Origin: RUG11462 sp045649405
Lineage (GTDB): Bacteria > Bacillota > Clostridia > Oscillospirales > Acutalibacteraceae
NCBI GenBank assembly: GCA_045649405.1
Contig: JAZRPW010000023.1
Location: 1-64,000 of the forward strand
Direction: 5' to 3'
Length of the DNA stretch: 64,000 bases
Shown here in pieces: positions 34,667 to 43,663 of this stretch (position 1 is the first letter of the stretch; every line of letters starts with the position of its first letter). The position numbers were made by a program, and so were the translations under genes. The notes under the pieces are model-generated. The model had not been told where the DNA came from. It saw only the letters and a program-made list of their open reading frames with translations, and ran no database searches.

Positions 34667-35572
34667 ATGTATGATATTATTGTAATCGGTGGTGGCCCTG
34701 CAGGTCTTACCGCTGCGGTTTATGCAAAAAGAGCAAACAAAACCTGCCTTGTAATTGAAAAAGGTGCGTTTGGTGGTCAAATCACATATTCGCCAAAGGT
34801 TGAAAACATTCCTGGCTTTGCCGAAGTAACAGGCAACGAGTTTGCTGAAAAGTTAGTTGAACAAGCGCTTAATTTGGACACAGAAGTAGAAGTCGCCGAA
34901 GTGCTTGAAGTTAAAGATGGCGCTGTTAAAACAGTTGTTACTGACTCAGGCGATTTTGAAGCAAAAGCAGTAATCGTGGCAACTGGTGCAAAACACAGAC
35001 TTTTAGGCCTTGAAAACGAAGAAAACTTAATTGGCGAAGGCATTTCATTCTGCGCAGTTTGTGACGGTGCTTTTTATGAAGGCAAAACCGTTGCAGTAAT
35101 CGGTGGTGGTAACTCAGCTTTGCAAGAGGCAATTTTGCTTTCAGAACTTTGTGAAAAGGTTTATGTTGTGCAAAATCTTGACTACTTTACCGGCGAGCAA
35201 AAGTTGGTTGAACAACTTAACAAAAAGCCAAATGTTGAAACAATTTTGGGCACAACTGTTAAGGCTATCAATGGCGAAACAGAGCTTGAATCTATCGTTG
35301 TAAAATGTGAAGCAACAGGCGAAACAACCGAACTTAAAATTGACGGAATGTTTGTTGCAATTGGTCTTATTCCACAAAATGATATGGTAAAAGACTTGAT
35401 TAAACTTAACGATTATGGTTATGTTGAAGCAGGCGAAGACTGTGTGACAAACAAAAACGGTATTTTTGTTGCAGGCGACTGTCGCTCAAAAAGAGTGCGT
35501 CAGGTTGCAACAGCAGTTGGCGATGGCGCAGTAGCAGCGTTAGCCGCTTGTGATTATATTGAAAATTTATAA
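34667..35572 (+). CDS. trxB: Thioredoxin reductase
   Basis: Low-molecular-weight flavoprotein that reduces thioredoxin-like proteins with NAD(P)H. FAD fold GGGPAGLTAAVYAKRA at 7-22, redox-active CAVC (Cys129, Cys132), NAD(P)-binding GGGNSALQEA near 146-155 and the FAD-binding C-terminal GIFVAGDCR near 265-273. Length 301 residues is normal. Its neighbour nrdD carries a fused glutaredoxin-like domain, a plausible substrate. GGAGTAAAAATTT precedes the ATG. Confidence 0.95.
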   Translation: MYDIIVIGGGPAGLTAAVYAKRANKTCLVIEKGAFGGQITYSPKVENIPGFAEVTGNEFAEKLVEQALNLDTEVEVAEVLEVKDGAVKTVVTDSGDFEAKAVIVATGAKHRLLGLENEENLIGEGISFCAVCDGAFYEGKTVAVIGGGNSALQEAILLSELCEKVYVVQNLDYFTGEQKLVEQLNKKPNVETILGTTVKAINGETELESIVVKCEATGETTELKIDGMFVAIGLIPQNDMVKDLIKLNDYGYVEAGEDCVTNKNGIFVAGDCRSKRVRQVATAVGDGAVAALAACDYIENL

Positions 35573-35575
35573 ACT

Positions 35576-35605
35576 AAAAAGGAGTTCCAAAACGGAACTC
35601 CTTTT
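35576..35605 (+). terminator. Terminator after trxB
   Basis: AAAAAGGAGTTCC / GGAACTCCTTTTT, loop AAAAC. Confidence 0.9.
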
Positions 35606-35620
35606 TCTCTCGGCGGTTTG

Positions 35621-35645
35621 TAGGGTGCGATGCCTACATCGCGCC
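35621..35645. repeat. Short dispersed hairpin unit (TAGGG end)
   Basis: GGTGCGATG (35624-35632), loop CCTA, CATCGCGCC (35637-35645), preceded by TAGG. Same design as the hairpins near 35.86, 52.13 and 52.19 kb. Confidence 0.6.
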
Positions 35646-35765
35646 GCATTAATCTATCGCGAATGCGATACACACAGAGCCTTCTTTTGGAAGAAGGTGG
35701 ATTGACACGAAGTGGCAAGACGGATGATGGACAAAAACCGCTATTATGTCTGCCCGTTTAATTTT

Positions 35766-35835
35766 TTGTCATCCTGAGCGAAACGAAGTGAAGTCGAAGG
35801 ATCTTAAGATGGTTGCGTCTGCTCACCATGACACG
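35766..35835. repeat. Composite intergenic repeat, copy 1 (TTGTCATCCTGAGCG type)
   Basis: TTGTCATCCTGAGCG at 35766-35780, then AAGTCGAAGGATCTT ending near 35805, then AAGATGGTTGCGTCTGC and CTCACCATGACACG to 35835. The same modules in the same order occur at 52008-52098, and the first module also at 38324-38409. The whole gap 35606-35888 holds only repeats. Confidence 0.75.
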
Positions 35836-35856
35836 TGGGGAGATTGCGCAAAAAAC

Positions 35857-35881
35857 GGGAGCGCAATGCGCTCCCCTACGA
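35857..35881. repeat. Short dispersed hairpin unit (CCCTACGA end)
   Basis: GGGAGCGCA / TGCGCTCCC with one-base loop (35857-35875), followed by CTACGA. Confidence 0.6.
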
Positions 35882-35888
35882 GTGTATA

Positions 35889-36584
35889 TTAGATTTCAAA
35901 ATAATTTGAGAATTTTTTAAATGTTGGTTCAAAGTAAAAATACTTATCTAAAAGTTTTGAGAAAAAGCCGATTATAAAACCGTTTAACGCTGTCATAATA
36001 AGTGTACCAAAGTTAATTCCAACAAGTTTTTGGAAGAAAACAAAGGTTAAAATCAGCGATAAAACAAGGAAAGAAACATCAAAACAAGTTTTGAATTTTG
36101 CTCTGTCAATATTATAACGCTCGGTTACACCTTTAACAAAAAAGTCATAAACTTGTGGGTACAAATAGGTTTTAAAACAAAGTGCAATTGCGAATGATGT
36201 CATAACCATTCCAACGATAAACAAACCAATTCTTAATACAATGTTTACACTTTGTGGGGCTGTAACAGAAGTGTCAAAGAAGGGAATTGACTGCCACAAA
36301 TCAAGCACCGCGCCATAAATTATACCGGTTAAAAACGAACTGAAATAAACAAGTTTTACCTTTCGCATTACAATGCACAAAATAATGAAAAGTAAACCTT
36401 GAACAACATATTCGCCTTGCCCAAAGGTTAAAAATTCAAATTTTTCACTTAGCATAAAGGCAGGCGCTACAATCATTGAAATGCCAAAGTCGGAAACAAC
36501 AATCATTGAAACCGAAAGTGCCAAAACTATAATAGAAATAAAATAGGTTAATTCGCTTGAAACCTTAATTTTTTTGTTTTGCAT
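35889..36584 (-). CDS. DUF6198 / YczE-type membrane protein
   Basis: A 231-residue protein with about five membrane segments (16-36, 60-78, 83-100, 115-140, 168-205). The pattern SVSMIVVSDFGISMIVAPAFMLS near 23-45 is typical of the YczE/YitT-like DUF6198 group, whose function is unknown. It follows the DprA-like gene by 11 bp and is probably the last gene of a minus-strand operon (DUF1015, licD, dprA-like, this gene). Confidence 0.7.
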   Translation of the reverse strand: MQNKKIKVSSELTYFISIIVLALSVSMIVVSDFGISMIVAPAFMLSEKFEFLTFGQGEYVVQGLLFIILCIVMRKVKLVYFSSFLTGIIYGAVLDLWQSIPFFDTSVTAPQSVNIVLRIGLFIVGMVMTSFAIALCFKTYLYPQVYDFFVKGVTERYNIDRAKFKTCFDVSFLVLSLILTFVFFQKLVGINFGTLIMTALNGFIIGFFSKLLDKYFYFEPTFKKFSNYFEI

Positions 36585-36595
36585 TTTTTCTTCCT

Positions 36596-37450
36596 TTATC
36601 TTTTATAAATGGCAATTGCGCCATTTTCAATTAATATCTTTGCGGCGTCAGAGTCATTGTCAAAAACAAAAAGCTCGCAAAGTTTGTTTTTTAAACAATA
36701 GTTTGCGCCTGAAAAAGTGCCGGAAATTTTTGAATTTACTTGGCAAACAAAAGCATTTTCTGCGTTTGCATAAATATATTTGTTACGCCTGAGCGCAGTT
36801 TTTGAGCTAAACGGTGCAAACGGATTGCAGTCCCAACAAACAAGAAGTTTGCCAGTTTCAATCCACTCTTTAACCATTCGGTTTTTAACAACTTCATCAA
36901 CCGGCACAGCAACAAACCAAATTGCTTTGCCACCGTTTAAAATAGCAGATTTTGTGGCTTCAAGGTCACTACCCCTAGCGCCACCACTAACCAAAACTTT
37001 TTGCTCTTTTGCAACCGACTCACTAATGTCAAATGCAAATTTTTTGCCACTTTCATCAATTTGTCTAGCACCGATTACTGCGGTGCTTTTTTTGTTTAAA
37101 AGTGTTTCATCACCCAAACAATAAAGCAAAATTGGAGCATCAATTTTCATCTTTTTTATGAGTCTTTTTGGGTAATTTTGATGAGAGTTTGCAACTAAAT
37201 TAATGCCAAAAGCATCAAGTTTTTCAAGTGCGTTTTCATCAAAGTTTTTAATCGCTGTATAGACCTTTTCGGCAAGGACTGTATTAGATATAACATCAAC
37301 CATTTTCCACAAAGGCATATCAAAAAGTCCTGATAAATCTTTGTTAAAAAACTTACTTTCAACTGTGAAAATTTCTTCGTTTGTCAATAGTCCATCGCCA
37401 GAAAAATCGTTTGCAAGAATAAAACGAGCAAGAGTATTTTTATCAATCAT
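36596..37450 (-). CDS. DprA/Smf-like DNA-processing protein
   Basis: A 284-residue protein with a Rossmann-like DprA core: STAVIGARQIDESGKKFA near 124-141, VLVSGGARGSDLEATKSAIL near 152-171, and the family's arginine patch here as LRRNKYIYANAENAFVCQV near 220-238. DprA loads RecA on incoming single-stranded DNA. The usual N-terminal HhH/SAM-like domain is not recognisable; instead an exact EF-hand-like loop (DFSGDGLLTNEE, about 14-25) occurs. The ATG (37450) overlaps the end of licD by 8 bp, so the two are translationally coupled. Because of divergence it may be a DprA-like protein with a different job. Confidence 0.72.
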   Translation of the reverse strand: MIDKNTLARFILANDFSGDGLLTNEEIFTVESKFFNKDLSGLFDMPLWKMVDVISNTVLAEKVYTAIKNFDENALEKLDAFGINLVANSHQNYPKRLIKKMKIDAPILLYCLGDETLLNKKSTAVIGARQIDESGKKFAFDISESVAKEQKVLVSGGARGSDLEATKSAILNGGKAIWFVAVPVDEVVKNRMVKEWIETGKLLVCWDCNPFAPFSSKTALRRNKYIYANAENAFVCQVNSKISGTFSGANYCLKNKLCELFVFDNDSDAAKILIENGAIAIYKR

Positions 37451-38288
37451 TGTTTTCACCAAAAAACTCTTTGTAAGAGTGATTTAAGTCAATTTTAACT
37501 GCGTCGTGTTTAGGAATTCGCTCTTCTTCTGGTGGTAATGTCATATAGTCGCCAAAAGCCATTTTCAAATATTCATCGTATCCAACCGGCGCTGGAATTT
37601 GCGCATTTTCAAAAGGCAAATAAACCACATTTTCAAACCACTTTGCATCATATTCATTTTTCATATATTGATACCAAGAGCAAAGTTCGGTTAACTTTTC
37701 GCTTTTTTTGTGCTTGCTCATTTGTTTTTCTAAAAAACGCCAAACTTTGTAACGAGCCTTTGCAGTAGGGAAACACAAAAGCAATGCGCGTGAAACAAAC
37801 TCTAACAATTTACCTTTGCTTGTGTGTGGCTCGCCAACAATAAACATTGAAAAAAGTAGCGCCAACAAAATTTGCATTTTGCGTGAAAATTTGTTTTCAG
37901 GGCAAAAGTCAAGCGGAATAATGTCAATTCTAACTCCGTGATGAACGTCTTTTAAATCTTGTTGTCTTGCCTTTACAAAGGTTGTGTTTTCATCAACAAC
38001 TGCGCCAATTTGCAAGCGTGTGTAATGCTCTTTTGTGGTTTTTTCAAAGAAAAGTTTGCTTGTGTCAACTTGTTTGTTGAAGTTTTCACAAAACCACTCA
38101 TAATCTTCTCTTAGCATAAAAACATCAAGGTCATCGTCCCAAGGAATAAAGCCACTGTGTCGCACTGCGCCAATTAATCCTCCGCCGATAACGAACATTT
38201 TTTTGTTATGCTTTTTACAAAATTCATCAAGTGTGAGCAAAAGGTCTAAACTCTTTTGCTGCAACTGTTTAAGATTATTTTGTTCCAT
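37443..38288 (-). CDS. LicD-family phosphotransferase, copy 1
   Basis: A 281-residue protein of the LicD/fukutin nucleotidyltransferase fold, which transfers phosphocholine or related groups from CDP-activated donors to surface glycans. Seen: VIGGGLIGAVRHSGFIPWDDDLDVFM near 32-57 (the GG and DDDLD motifs hold the metal), and VRIDIIPLDF near 118. No donor-synthesis gene is adjacent to this copy. A second LicD lies at 62310-63191 with tarIJ. It follows DUF1015 across a 125-bp repeat-bearing gap. Confidence 0.85.
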   Translation of the reverse strand: MEQNNLKQLQQKSLDLLLTLDEFCKKHNKKMFVIGGGLIGAVRHSGFIPWDDDLDVFMLREDYEWFCENFNKQVDTSKLFFEKTTKEHYTRLQIGAVVDENTTFVKARQQDLKDVHHGVRIDIIPLDFCPENKFSRKMQILLALLFSMFIVGEPHTSKGKLLEFVSRALLLCFPTAKARYKVWRFLEKQMSKHKKSEKLTELCSWYQYMKNEYDAKWFENVVYLPFENAQIPAPVGYDEYLKMAFGDYMTLPPEEERIPKHDAVKIDLNHSYKEFFGENND

Positions 38289-38323
38289 AAACCCCTCTGT
38301 TTACTTAATTTTTCTGCCTTTCA

Positions 38324-38409
38324 TTGTCATCTTGAGCGGAGTGCTTTAGCACGAAGTCGAAAGATCTTTAGCAAAGCAAAAGATTCTTCGCTTGCGCTCA
38401 GAATGACAA
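38324..38409. repeat. Inverted repeat element of the TGTCATYYTGAGCG family
   Basis: 86 bp bounded by TTGTCATCTTGAGCG (38324-38338) and its near reverse complement CGCTCAGAATGACAA (38395-38409), with AAGTCGAAAGATCTT and AAGATTCTTCG inside. It lies between two minus-strand genes and can fold into a long hairpin. Confidence 0.8.
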
Positions 38410-38413
38410 GGTT

Positions 38414-39610
38414 TTATTTTATTCTTCTGCCTTCAATGTAATATCTTTTGTCTTCGGCATGACCCATTGAAAATGTTTTTCGAGGGAGTGAGCCGTCTTG
38501 TCTGATTGCTTCAAACAATTCATCTTTTTTCATGCCTTCAAACAAAAAGCCGATTGTGTTTTGCGCTTTGCAAAGGTCTTTTACTGCGCCTTCGCCGTGA
38601 ATGTAGTCAATTTTAATTTCACTATGTTTTTTAAGATATTTATCAAGATAGGTTTGTAATGTGCCAACTGGCAATTTTGCAGTTGGTTTAAGTCCCACTT
38701 TTGTTTCACAGGAAGCTGTTACAACTGTGAAAACTTGAGCATCATCGCCGTCATATTGGCCACCGTTGTCTTCAATGAAATCTGCCAACACTTTATCTGT
38801 GTCGCAATCAAAAAGAACTCTGTAAATTGGCTCAAAGTTGATTGCAGGGGAGTGAATGTTAACAATTTCAACCATTGCAGTTTGATTCAAAACGCCATCA
38901 GTTGTGTCTGCAATTTGTTTTGCGGTTGCAAGTGAATGGTTGCCGTCGCCAACTGCAAATAAAAGTTTATCATCATCATTTTCAACAAGATTGTGGAGTG
39001 CTTTTTGTACCTTTGCAATGGTTTTTTCATCAAGCAAATAACCTTCAACTTCACCGCCGTTTTCCATCAAGTTAAGGTCGTAAAGTTTTGTGAGAGTTTG
39101 CTTTTGATTAAAAATTGGCTCAATTACTGACAATGTCGGGTCATCAATAAGAAGCAAAATGTGTGGGAATTCAAGCGGAGCATCACGACGGATTTCAACC
39201 CTTGGTGGAATTCTCTCAACAACTGTTTGCTCACTTGCACGCACAAGTGCTTTTGCGCCTTTTTTGAAGTCATAGTCAGACAAGTTAACAGCACCGATAA
39301 TGCCATCTAAAACAAGACCGTCACTTTGTTTGCGTGATACAAAAATCATACTATCTTTATATTCTTGGAATACGCCTTCATCAAGATATTTTTGCATTGT
39401 TGCATTGATGTTTTCAATGCGTTCTTTTGCACCATCTTCAAGAAAAATCTCAGGCAAAATCATATTAAAAGTTGAGTTGTCATCGCCAACCGTTTGCTTA
39501 ACTCTTTCCCAGTAAGCCTTGTCAGAAGTGAACTGGTCGCAAGCAATAACTGCCCAAGTGTCTTTGATGTTTTTTGGTAAAAGAATATCGGTTTTTTCGA
39601 AAAAAGCCAT
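38414..39610 (-). CDS. DUF1015 family protein
   Basis: A 398-residue cytoplasmic protein of the DUF1015 family. Seen: WAVIACDQFTSDKAYWERV near 18-36, VGDGNHSLATAK near 219-230 (the family's DGxH motif) and IDYIHGEGAVKDL near 335-347. The family's biochemical role is not firmly established. It has its own promoter and probably leads the operon running to 35889. The start at 39610 has GAAAGGAT upstream. Confidence 0.8.
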   Translation of the reverse strand: MAFFEKTDILLPKNIKDTWAVIACDQFTSDKAYWERVKQTVGDDNSTFNMILPEIFLEDGAKERIENINATMQKYLDEGVFQEYKDSMIFVSRKQSDGLVLDGIIGAVNLSDYDFKKGAKALVRASEQTVVERIPPRVEIRRDAPLEFPHILLLIDDPTLSVIEPIFNQKQTLTKLYDLNLMENGGEVEGYLLDEKTIAKVQKALHNLVENDDDKLLFAVGDGNHSLATAKQIADTTDGVLNQTAMVEIVNIHSPAINFEPIYRVLFDCDTDKVLADFIEDNGGQYDGDDAQVFTVVTASCETKVGLKPTAKLPVGTLQTYLDKYLKKHSEIKIDYIHGEGAVKDLCKAQNTIGFLFEGMKKDELFEAIRQDGSLPRKTFSMGHAEDKRYYIEGRRIK

Positions 39611-39645
39611 TTTAAATTAATCCTTTCAAATAAACATATAAAACT

Positions 39646-39674
39646 ATTATAACAGAAATATTTTTATTTTACAA
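39646..39674 (-). promoter_or_regulatory. DUF1015 promoter TTGTAA-17-TATAAT (minus strand)
   Basis: Minus-strand -35 at 39674-39669 and -10 at 39651-39646, 35 bp before the start. No clear promoter for the divergent ypeB was found in the same gap, which may use a sporulation sigma factor. Confidence 0.65.
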
Positions 39675-39740
39675 TAAAAATACGCATAGTTTGGTGTTTT
39701 TAGCAAAAAATATTAAAAATATTTTGAAAAGAGCGTTTTT

Positions 39741-41063
39741 ATGAATGTAAAAGAAAGATGTTTTGTGAGAATAGTCAGTTTTTCGGTTGCAGTTGTTGTC
39801 GCTTTGTGTGGGTTTATTTTGAAAGAATGCGATGCGAAAAATAGATTCAAACAAAGACTAGAACTTTCTTATAAACAGTCACTTTCAGAGTTTTCTTCGT
39901 TTTTAAACGATATTAACAATGGTTTGAAAAAGCAACTTTACTCTTCGTCTGCGCAAATGTCAACGGCAATTTCAACAGATGTTTACAAAAACACCGCCAG
40001 CGCAAAAGAGTGTTTAAGTCGCTTGCCAATTTCACAAGAAAACAGTGAAAACATTTATAAGTTTTTAGCAACGGCAGGGGATTTTTCAAAAGCAGTTGCC
40101 GTTTCAAAAGACGAAGAAACTTTGCAAAAAAACAAAAAGCAACTCAAAAATTTAATTGAGTTTAGCGAAAAATTTACAACGCAAATTTCTCAAACTGCAA
40201 GCAGTTTTGATGATAGCAGTTCTTTTGCAAAAGATGTTGATAATTTGCTAAAGAGTATAGCCAAAGACACAGAGTTTTCCTCACAAACAGAAGATATTGC
40301 GCAAATTTCAAGCGAAATTCCAACACTACTTTATGACGGTCCGTTTTCTGACCACGTTGTATCACAAAAAGCAAAATTTCTTGAAACAGGGGAGTTTGTT
40401 TCAAAAACTAGGGCGCAAGAAATCGCTAAAAAAATTACCGATGAAGATGATTTAAAATACATTGGCGATGAAAAATCAAAAACCGAAAGTTATATTTTTG
40501 AGTCTGACGACAGCGTTTGCGCCATTACAAAAATGGGCGGATTTTGCCTTTATATGAATGAGCAAACCGATCCTGATGTTTCTAAAGTTTCGATTTCTCG
40601 TGCAATAGAAATTGCTAAAAAATTTCTTTTCAAAACCTACAATTTGAACTTTAAAGAAAGTTATTATATTGTTAGCGAGAACATTGCCACAATTAATTTT
40701 GCGTATTTAGAAAACGATATAACTTTTTATTCTGACTTAATAAAAGTTGGCGTGGATTTGCAAGACGGGGATGTAGTTTCGCTTGACGCTCGTGGGTTTA
40801 TTATGAATCATCACAAAAGACAAGTCTACAAATTCAAACACACAGTAGAAAAAGCGCAACAAAAAATAAGCAAAGAATTAAGCGTGAAATCTGTTAACAA
40901 AGCATTGGTTGTTGATGATGCTTTAAACGAGATTTATTGCTTTGAAGTTCATTGCAAAACTCAAGAAAATGAAGATATGCTAATTTATATAAAAGACAGT
41001 GATTTAAGTGAGCAAAACATCTTTTTAGTTGTTCATACAGATGGTGGAGATTTGGTTTTGTAA
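39741..41063 (+). CDS. ypeB: YpeB-like spore germination protein (PepSY domain)
   Basis: A 440-residue protein with one N-terminal membrane segment (about 10-27) and a long extracytoplasmic part. The helical N-terminal region (about 30-200) is YpeB-like, and PepSY-like modules follow from about 225 (SKTRAQEIAKKI near 223, VSISRAIEIAKKFL near 280, and a C-terminal VVDDALNEIYCFEVHC near 390). In Bacillus YpeB protects and localises the cortex-lytic enzyme SleB. No sleB is next to it here. It is the clearest sporulation marker on the window. Its ribosome binding site is weak. Confidence 0.8.
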   Translation: MNVKERCFVRIVSFSVAVVVALCGFILKECDAKNRFKQRLELSYKQSLSEFSSFLNDINNGLKKQLYSSSAQMSTAISTDVYKNTASAKECLSRLPISQENSENIYKFLATAGDFSKAVAVSKDEETLQKNKKQLKNLIEFSEKFTTQISQTASSFDDSSSFAKDVDNLLKSIAKDTEFSSQTEDIAQISSEIPTLLYDGPFSDHVVSQKAKFLETGEFVSKTRAQEIAKKITDEDDLKYIGDEKSKTESYIFESDDSVCAITKMGGFCLYMNEQTDPDVSKVSISRAIEIAKKFLFKTYNLNFKESYYIVSENIATINFAYLENDITFYSDLIKVGVDLQDGDVVSLDARGFIMNHHKRQVYKFKHTVEKAQQKISKELSVKSVNKALVVDDALNEIYCFEVHCKTQENEDMLIYIKDSDLSEQNIFLVVHTDGGDLVL

Positions 41064-41066
41064 AAT

Positions 41067-41098
41067 AAAAAAGGAGCTTTTTCAAAAAGCTCCTTTTT
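41067..41098. terminator. Bidirectional terminator between ypeB and GH2 gene
   Basis: AAAAAGGAGCTTTTT / AAAAAGCTCCTTTTT with a one-base loop; serves both convergent genes. Confidence 0.9.
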
Positions 41099-41101
41099 GT
41101 G

Positions 41102-43447
41102 TTAAATTTCAACTGAAAGCATTGCTTTGCCAAGGTTGTCAGCAGTAGCGAAAAGTTTAAGTTCGCCGCTTGTTTCTTTAACTCTAACTGCAACACCAAT
41201 TCTGCCTGCGTACATTTTTCTAAATGTGCTTGGCACTGGTGTGTGGTCTGCAACAGATGAGCCGGTACCAACAATTGTTCCAAGTTCATTTGAAGAAAAA
41301 TGAACAAGTGGAGCAGCGTCTGGCACTTCTCTGCCTTCGCTGTCAACACAATAACAGGTAATCATTGCAATGTCTTGACCGTTAGCAGTAACGTCGCCTG
41401 CGTTGTCAAGTTTAAGTTTAAGAGCAACTGCTTTGCCTGTTGTTTCACGCTTGTCGGTTGCTACTAATTTGCCATCAATGTAAGCGTTGCATTCTAACAC
41501 GCCTTTTTCATAAGGTACGAACCATTCGCCGTGGGTGTGGCGTTTTACCTTTTGTTTGTCAACAACTTTGCCGTTGAGCACAAGTTCAAGTTCATCACAG
41601 TTTGTATAAGCATAAACCTTAATTTTTTCGCCTTCAAAACCTGCCCAGTTCCAGTGTGGCAAAAGGTGTACCATTGGTGCATCTTTACCTTCTGTAAAGT
41701 AAGAAAGGTTTTGATAAAAAGCGTCTTTCTTTTGCAAGAACAAATCAATTGCGCCTGATTGTGAGCAAACTCTTGGCCAAATTGCTTCGCCTCTGTGCTC
41801 AAAAGCAATCCATTGATAAAAACCGAAGAGATAAGGGGTGCTATCAAATCTTTCCATAAATTTTTCACGTGAAGTCCACCACATATTCATATCGGTGTCA
41901 TAAGCGTGAACAAATCCGTTTTCAGGAGAGTCAGGGAAGTACCAACCACGTGTTGTACTTGTAGCACAACATTCGCTAATGTACATTGGTTTGTCTGGAT
42001 TTATGTCGTGAACATCATCCCAAGACCAGTGGTTGTAGTTAACACCAACTGCGTCACATTCATCAAAAACGGTTGATTTTCTTGGTTGAACTGAAACAGC
42101 AGAAGTAATAAGTCTTTGGTCGTCAAGTTTTTTAGCAAGATGATAAAGAGTTTTGTTAATTCTTCTGCCTTCATCTGTGATGTGGTGGAATTCTTCATTA
42201 CCAAGTGACCACATAAACACAGAAGGTCTGTTTCTGTCTCTTTTAATATGAGTTGTAAGCGCTTGTTTGCCTTCTTCTGCAGAGTCAAACCATCTTGCTT
42301 CACACATAACAATGAAACCGTTTTCGTCCAAAGCATCCATCATTCCGTCTGCTTGTGGGTAGTGTGAGCAACGATAACCGTTAGCGCCCATTTCTTTCAT
42401 TAATTTTGCCTTGTATCTGAAAATGTTGTTTGGTACTGCTTTACCAGTAAGACCAAAGTCACCGTGGCCACAAACACCATTAATCAAAACGTGTTTACCG
42501 TTTAAGAAAAAGCCTTTTTCAACATCAACATTAAAGTATCTAAAACCTGTGCGTGTTGTGTATGTATCAACCAATTCGCCGTCAATAGAAACCTCTGTTA
42601 CAACATCGTAAATATAAGGGTTGTCAAGGTCCCAAAGAACTGGGTCAGAATCAACATCTGTGCCATAGCAAATATAAGCTTTATCTCTAAGGTCAACTGT
42701 TAAAGAAGCGTCAGCACTACAAAGTGTGTTGCCACACTTGTCAATAATTTTTGTGTTAATTTGAGCAGTTTTTGGCTCGTCATAATCGTTAACAAGTGTT
42801 GTTTCAAATTGGACTGTCCAGTTGCCGTCATCATATTGTGGTTTTACATAAACGCCATAAAGGTCAACTGCTAATTTGTCAGTTTTGATAAGATGAACGT
42901 TTCTGTAAATACCGCCACCTTGATACCACCAACCATCGTTGTCATCAAAGTAGGTGTAAACTGCAAGAACGTTATCTTCATTTTCACCAAATTTAACAAA
43001 ATCATTAATCTCAACTTCAAATGGGTTGAATGATGTTAAGTTGTGTTTTAATTCGCAACCGTTAAGATAAACAATACATCTTGTTGCAACGCCTTCAAAG
43101 TAAAGAGTTAAACGTTTATCTCTATCTTCTTCAGAAATTTTAAAGTGCTTTCTGTACCAGCCGTTGTCATATTCAAAAAAGCCAAGGGCAGGGTTGCCGT
43201 TTGCTTTTGGTTCACCCTTGATAATGTAGTCGTGTGGAAGGTTAACATACTCCCATTTGTCTGGGTTAAACTCAACGTCTGTTCTAAAATCATCAAGCGC
43301 ATCGTTGTAATAAATACAAGCAGGGCCTTGTTTTTTTCTTTCGGTTTTAGCCGAAGCATAAATAGGACCTTTTACTTGAGGTGTTGGTGTTTCAACATCG
43401 CCTTTGTGAAAAAGCCAACCATCATTAAATAAAATCTTTTCTCTCAT
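41102..43447 (-). CDS. Glycoside hydrolase family 2 protein (beta-galactosidase-like)
   Basis: A 781-residue enzyme without signal peptide. N-terminal sugar-binding sandwich (WEYVNLPHDYIIKG near 67-80), Ig-like domain, then a TIM barrel: MGANGYRCSHYPQADGMMDALDENG, with acid/base Glu in SLGNEEF near 416 and nucleophile Glu in YISECC near 490. C-terminal sandwich domains follow (APMVHLLPHWNW near 600). Retaining GH2 enzymes cleave beta-galactosides, beta-glucuronides or beta-mannosides; this one looks beta-galactosidase-like but specificity is not certain. It stands alone, with its own promoter and no transporter or regulator nearby. Confidence 0.88.
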   Translation of the reverse strand: MREKILFNDGWLFHKGDVETPTPQVKGPIYASAKTERKKQGPACIYYNDALDDFRTDVEFNPDKWEYVNLPHDYIIKGEPKANGNPALGFFEYDNGWYRKHFKISEEDRDKRLTLYFEGVATRCIVYLNGCELKHNLTSFNPFEVEINDFVKFGENEDNVLAVYTYFDDNDGWWYQGGGIYRNVHLIKTDKLAVDLYGVYVKPQYDDGNWTVQFETTLVNDYDEPKTAQINTKIIDKCGNTLCSADASLTVDLRDKAYICYGTDVDSDPVLWDLDNPYIYDVVTEVSIDGELVDTYTTRTGFRYFNVDVEKGFFLNGKHVLINGVCGHGDFGLTGKAVPNNIFRYKAKLMKEMGANGYRCSHYPQADGMMDALDENGFIVMCEARWFDSAEEGKQALTTHIKRDRNRPSVFMWSLGNEEFHHITDEGRRINKTLYHLAKKLDDQRLITSAVSVQPRKSTVFDECDAVGVNYNHWSWDDVHDINPDKPMYISECCATSTTRGWYFPDSPENGFVHAYDTDMNMWWTSREKFMERFDSTPYLFGFYQWIAFEHRGEAIWPRVCSQSGAIDLFLQKKDAFYQNLSYFTEGKDAPMVHLLPHWNWAGFEGEKIKVYAYTNCDELELVLNGKVVDKQKVKRHTHGEWFVPYEKGVLECNAYIDGKLVATDKRETTGKAVALKLKLDNAGDVTANGQDIAMITCYCVDSEGREVPDAAPLVHFSSNELGTIVGTGSSVADHTPVPSTFRKMYAGRIGVAVRVKETSGELKLFATADNLGKAMLSVEI

Positions 43448-43476
43448 AAGTTTTTTCTCCTTAAAAAGTTAATTTT

Positions 43477-43504
43477 ATTATACCATTTTTTTCTGCATGG
43501 TCAA
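43477..43504 (-). promoter_or_regulatory. GH2 promoter TTGACC-16-TATAAT (minus strand)
   Basis: Minus-strand -35 at 43504-43499 and -10 at 43482-43477, 30 bp before the GH2 start. Between here and 43600 the sequence is A/T-rich with no other feature seen. Confidence 0.72.
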
Positions 43505-43616
43505 TGCTTTTTTAAACAAAAAACATAAAACTTTTTAAAAAAGCAAAAAAATATCAAAAAAACAAGAAATTTTGCAAAAAATCTTTGCTTTTAAGGTAGA
43601 TTTTTTGAAAGTAGTG

Positions 43617-43650
43617 TGATATAATGGATTAACACTATGTGTTATAGTGT
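43617..43650 (+). promoter_or_regulatory. Hydrogenase operon promoter (extended -10) with inverted repeat at the start site
   Basis: TGATATAAT at 43617-43625, no clear -35. An inverted repeat, ACACTAT (43632-43638) and ATAGTGT (43644-43650), begins where transcription should start (about 43632), a position suited to an operator. Confidence 0.6.
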
Positions 43651-43663
43651 GTTTTGGCGCGTA

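Noticed and set aside
35606..35888. CRISPR or small RNA gene in the gap
   Set aside because: Repeats are few, unequal and palindromic, without regular spacers or a promoter.
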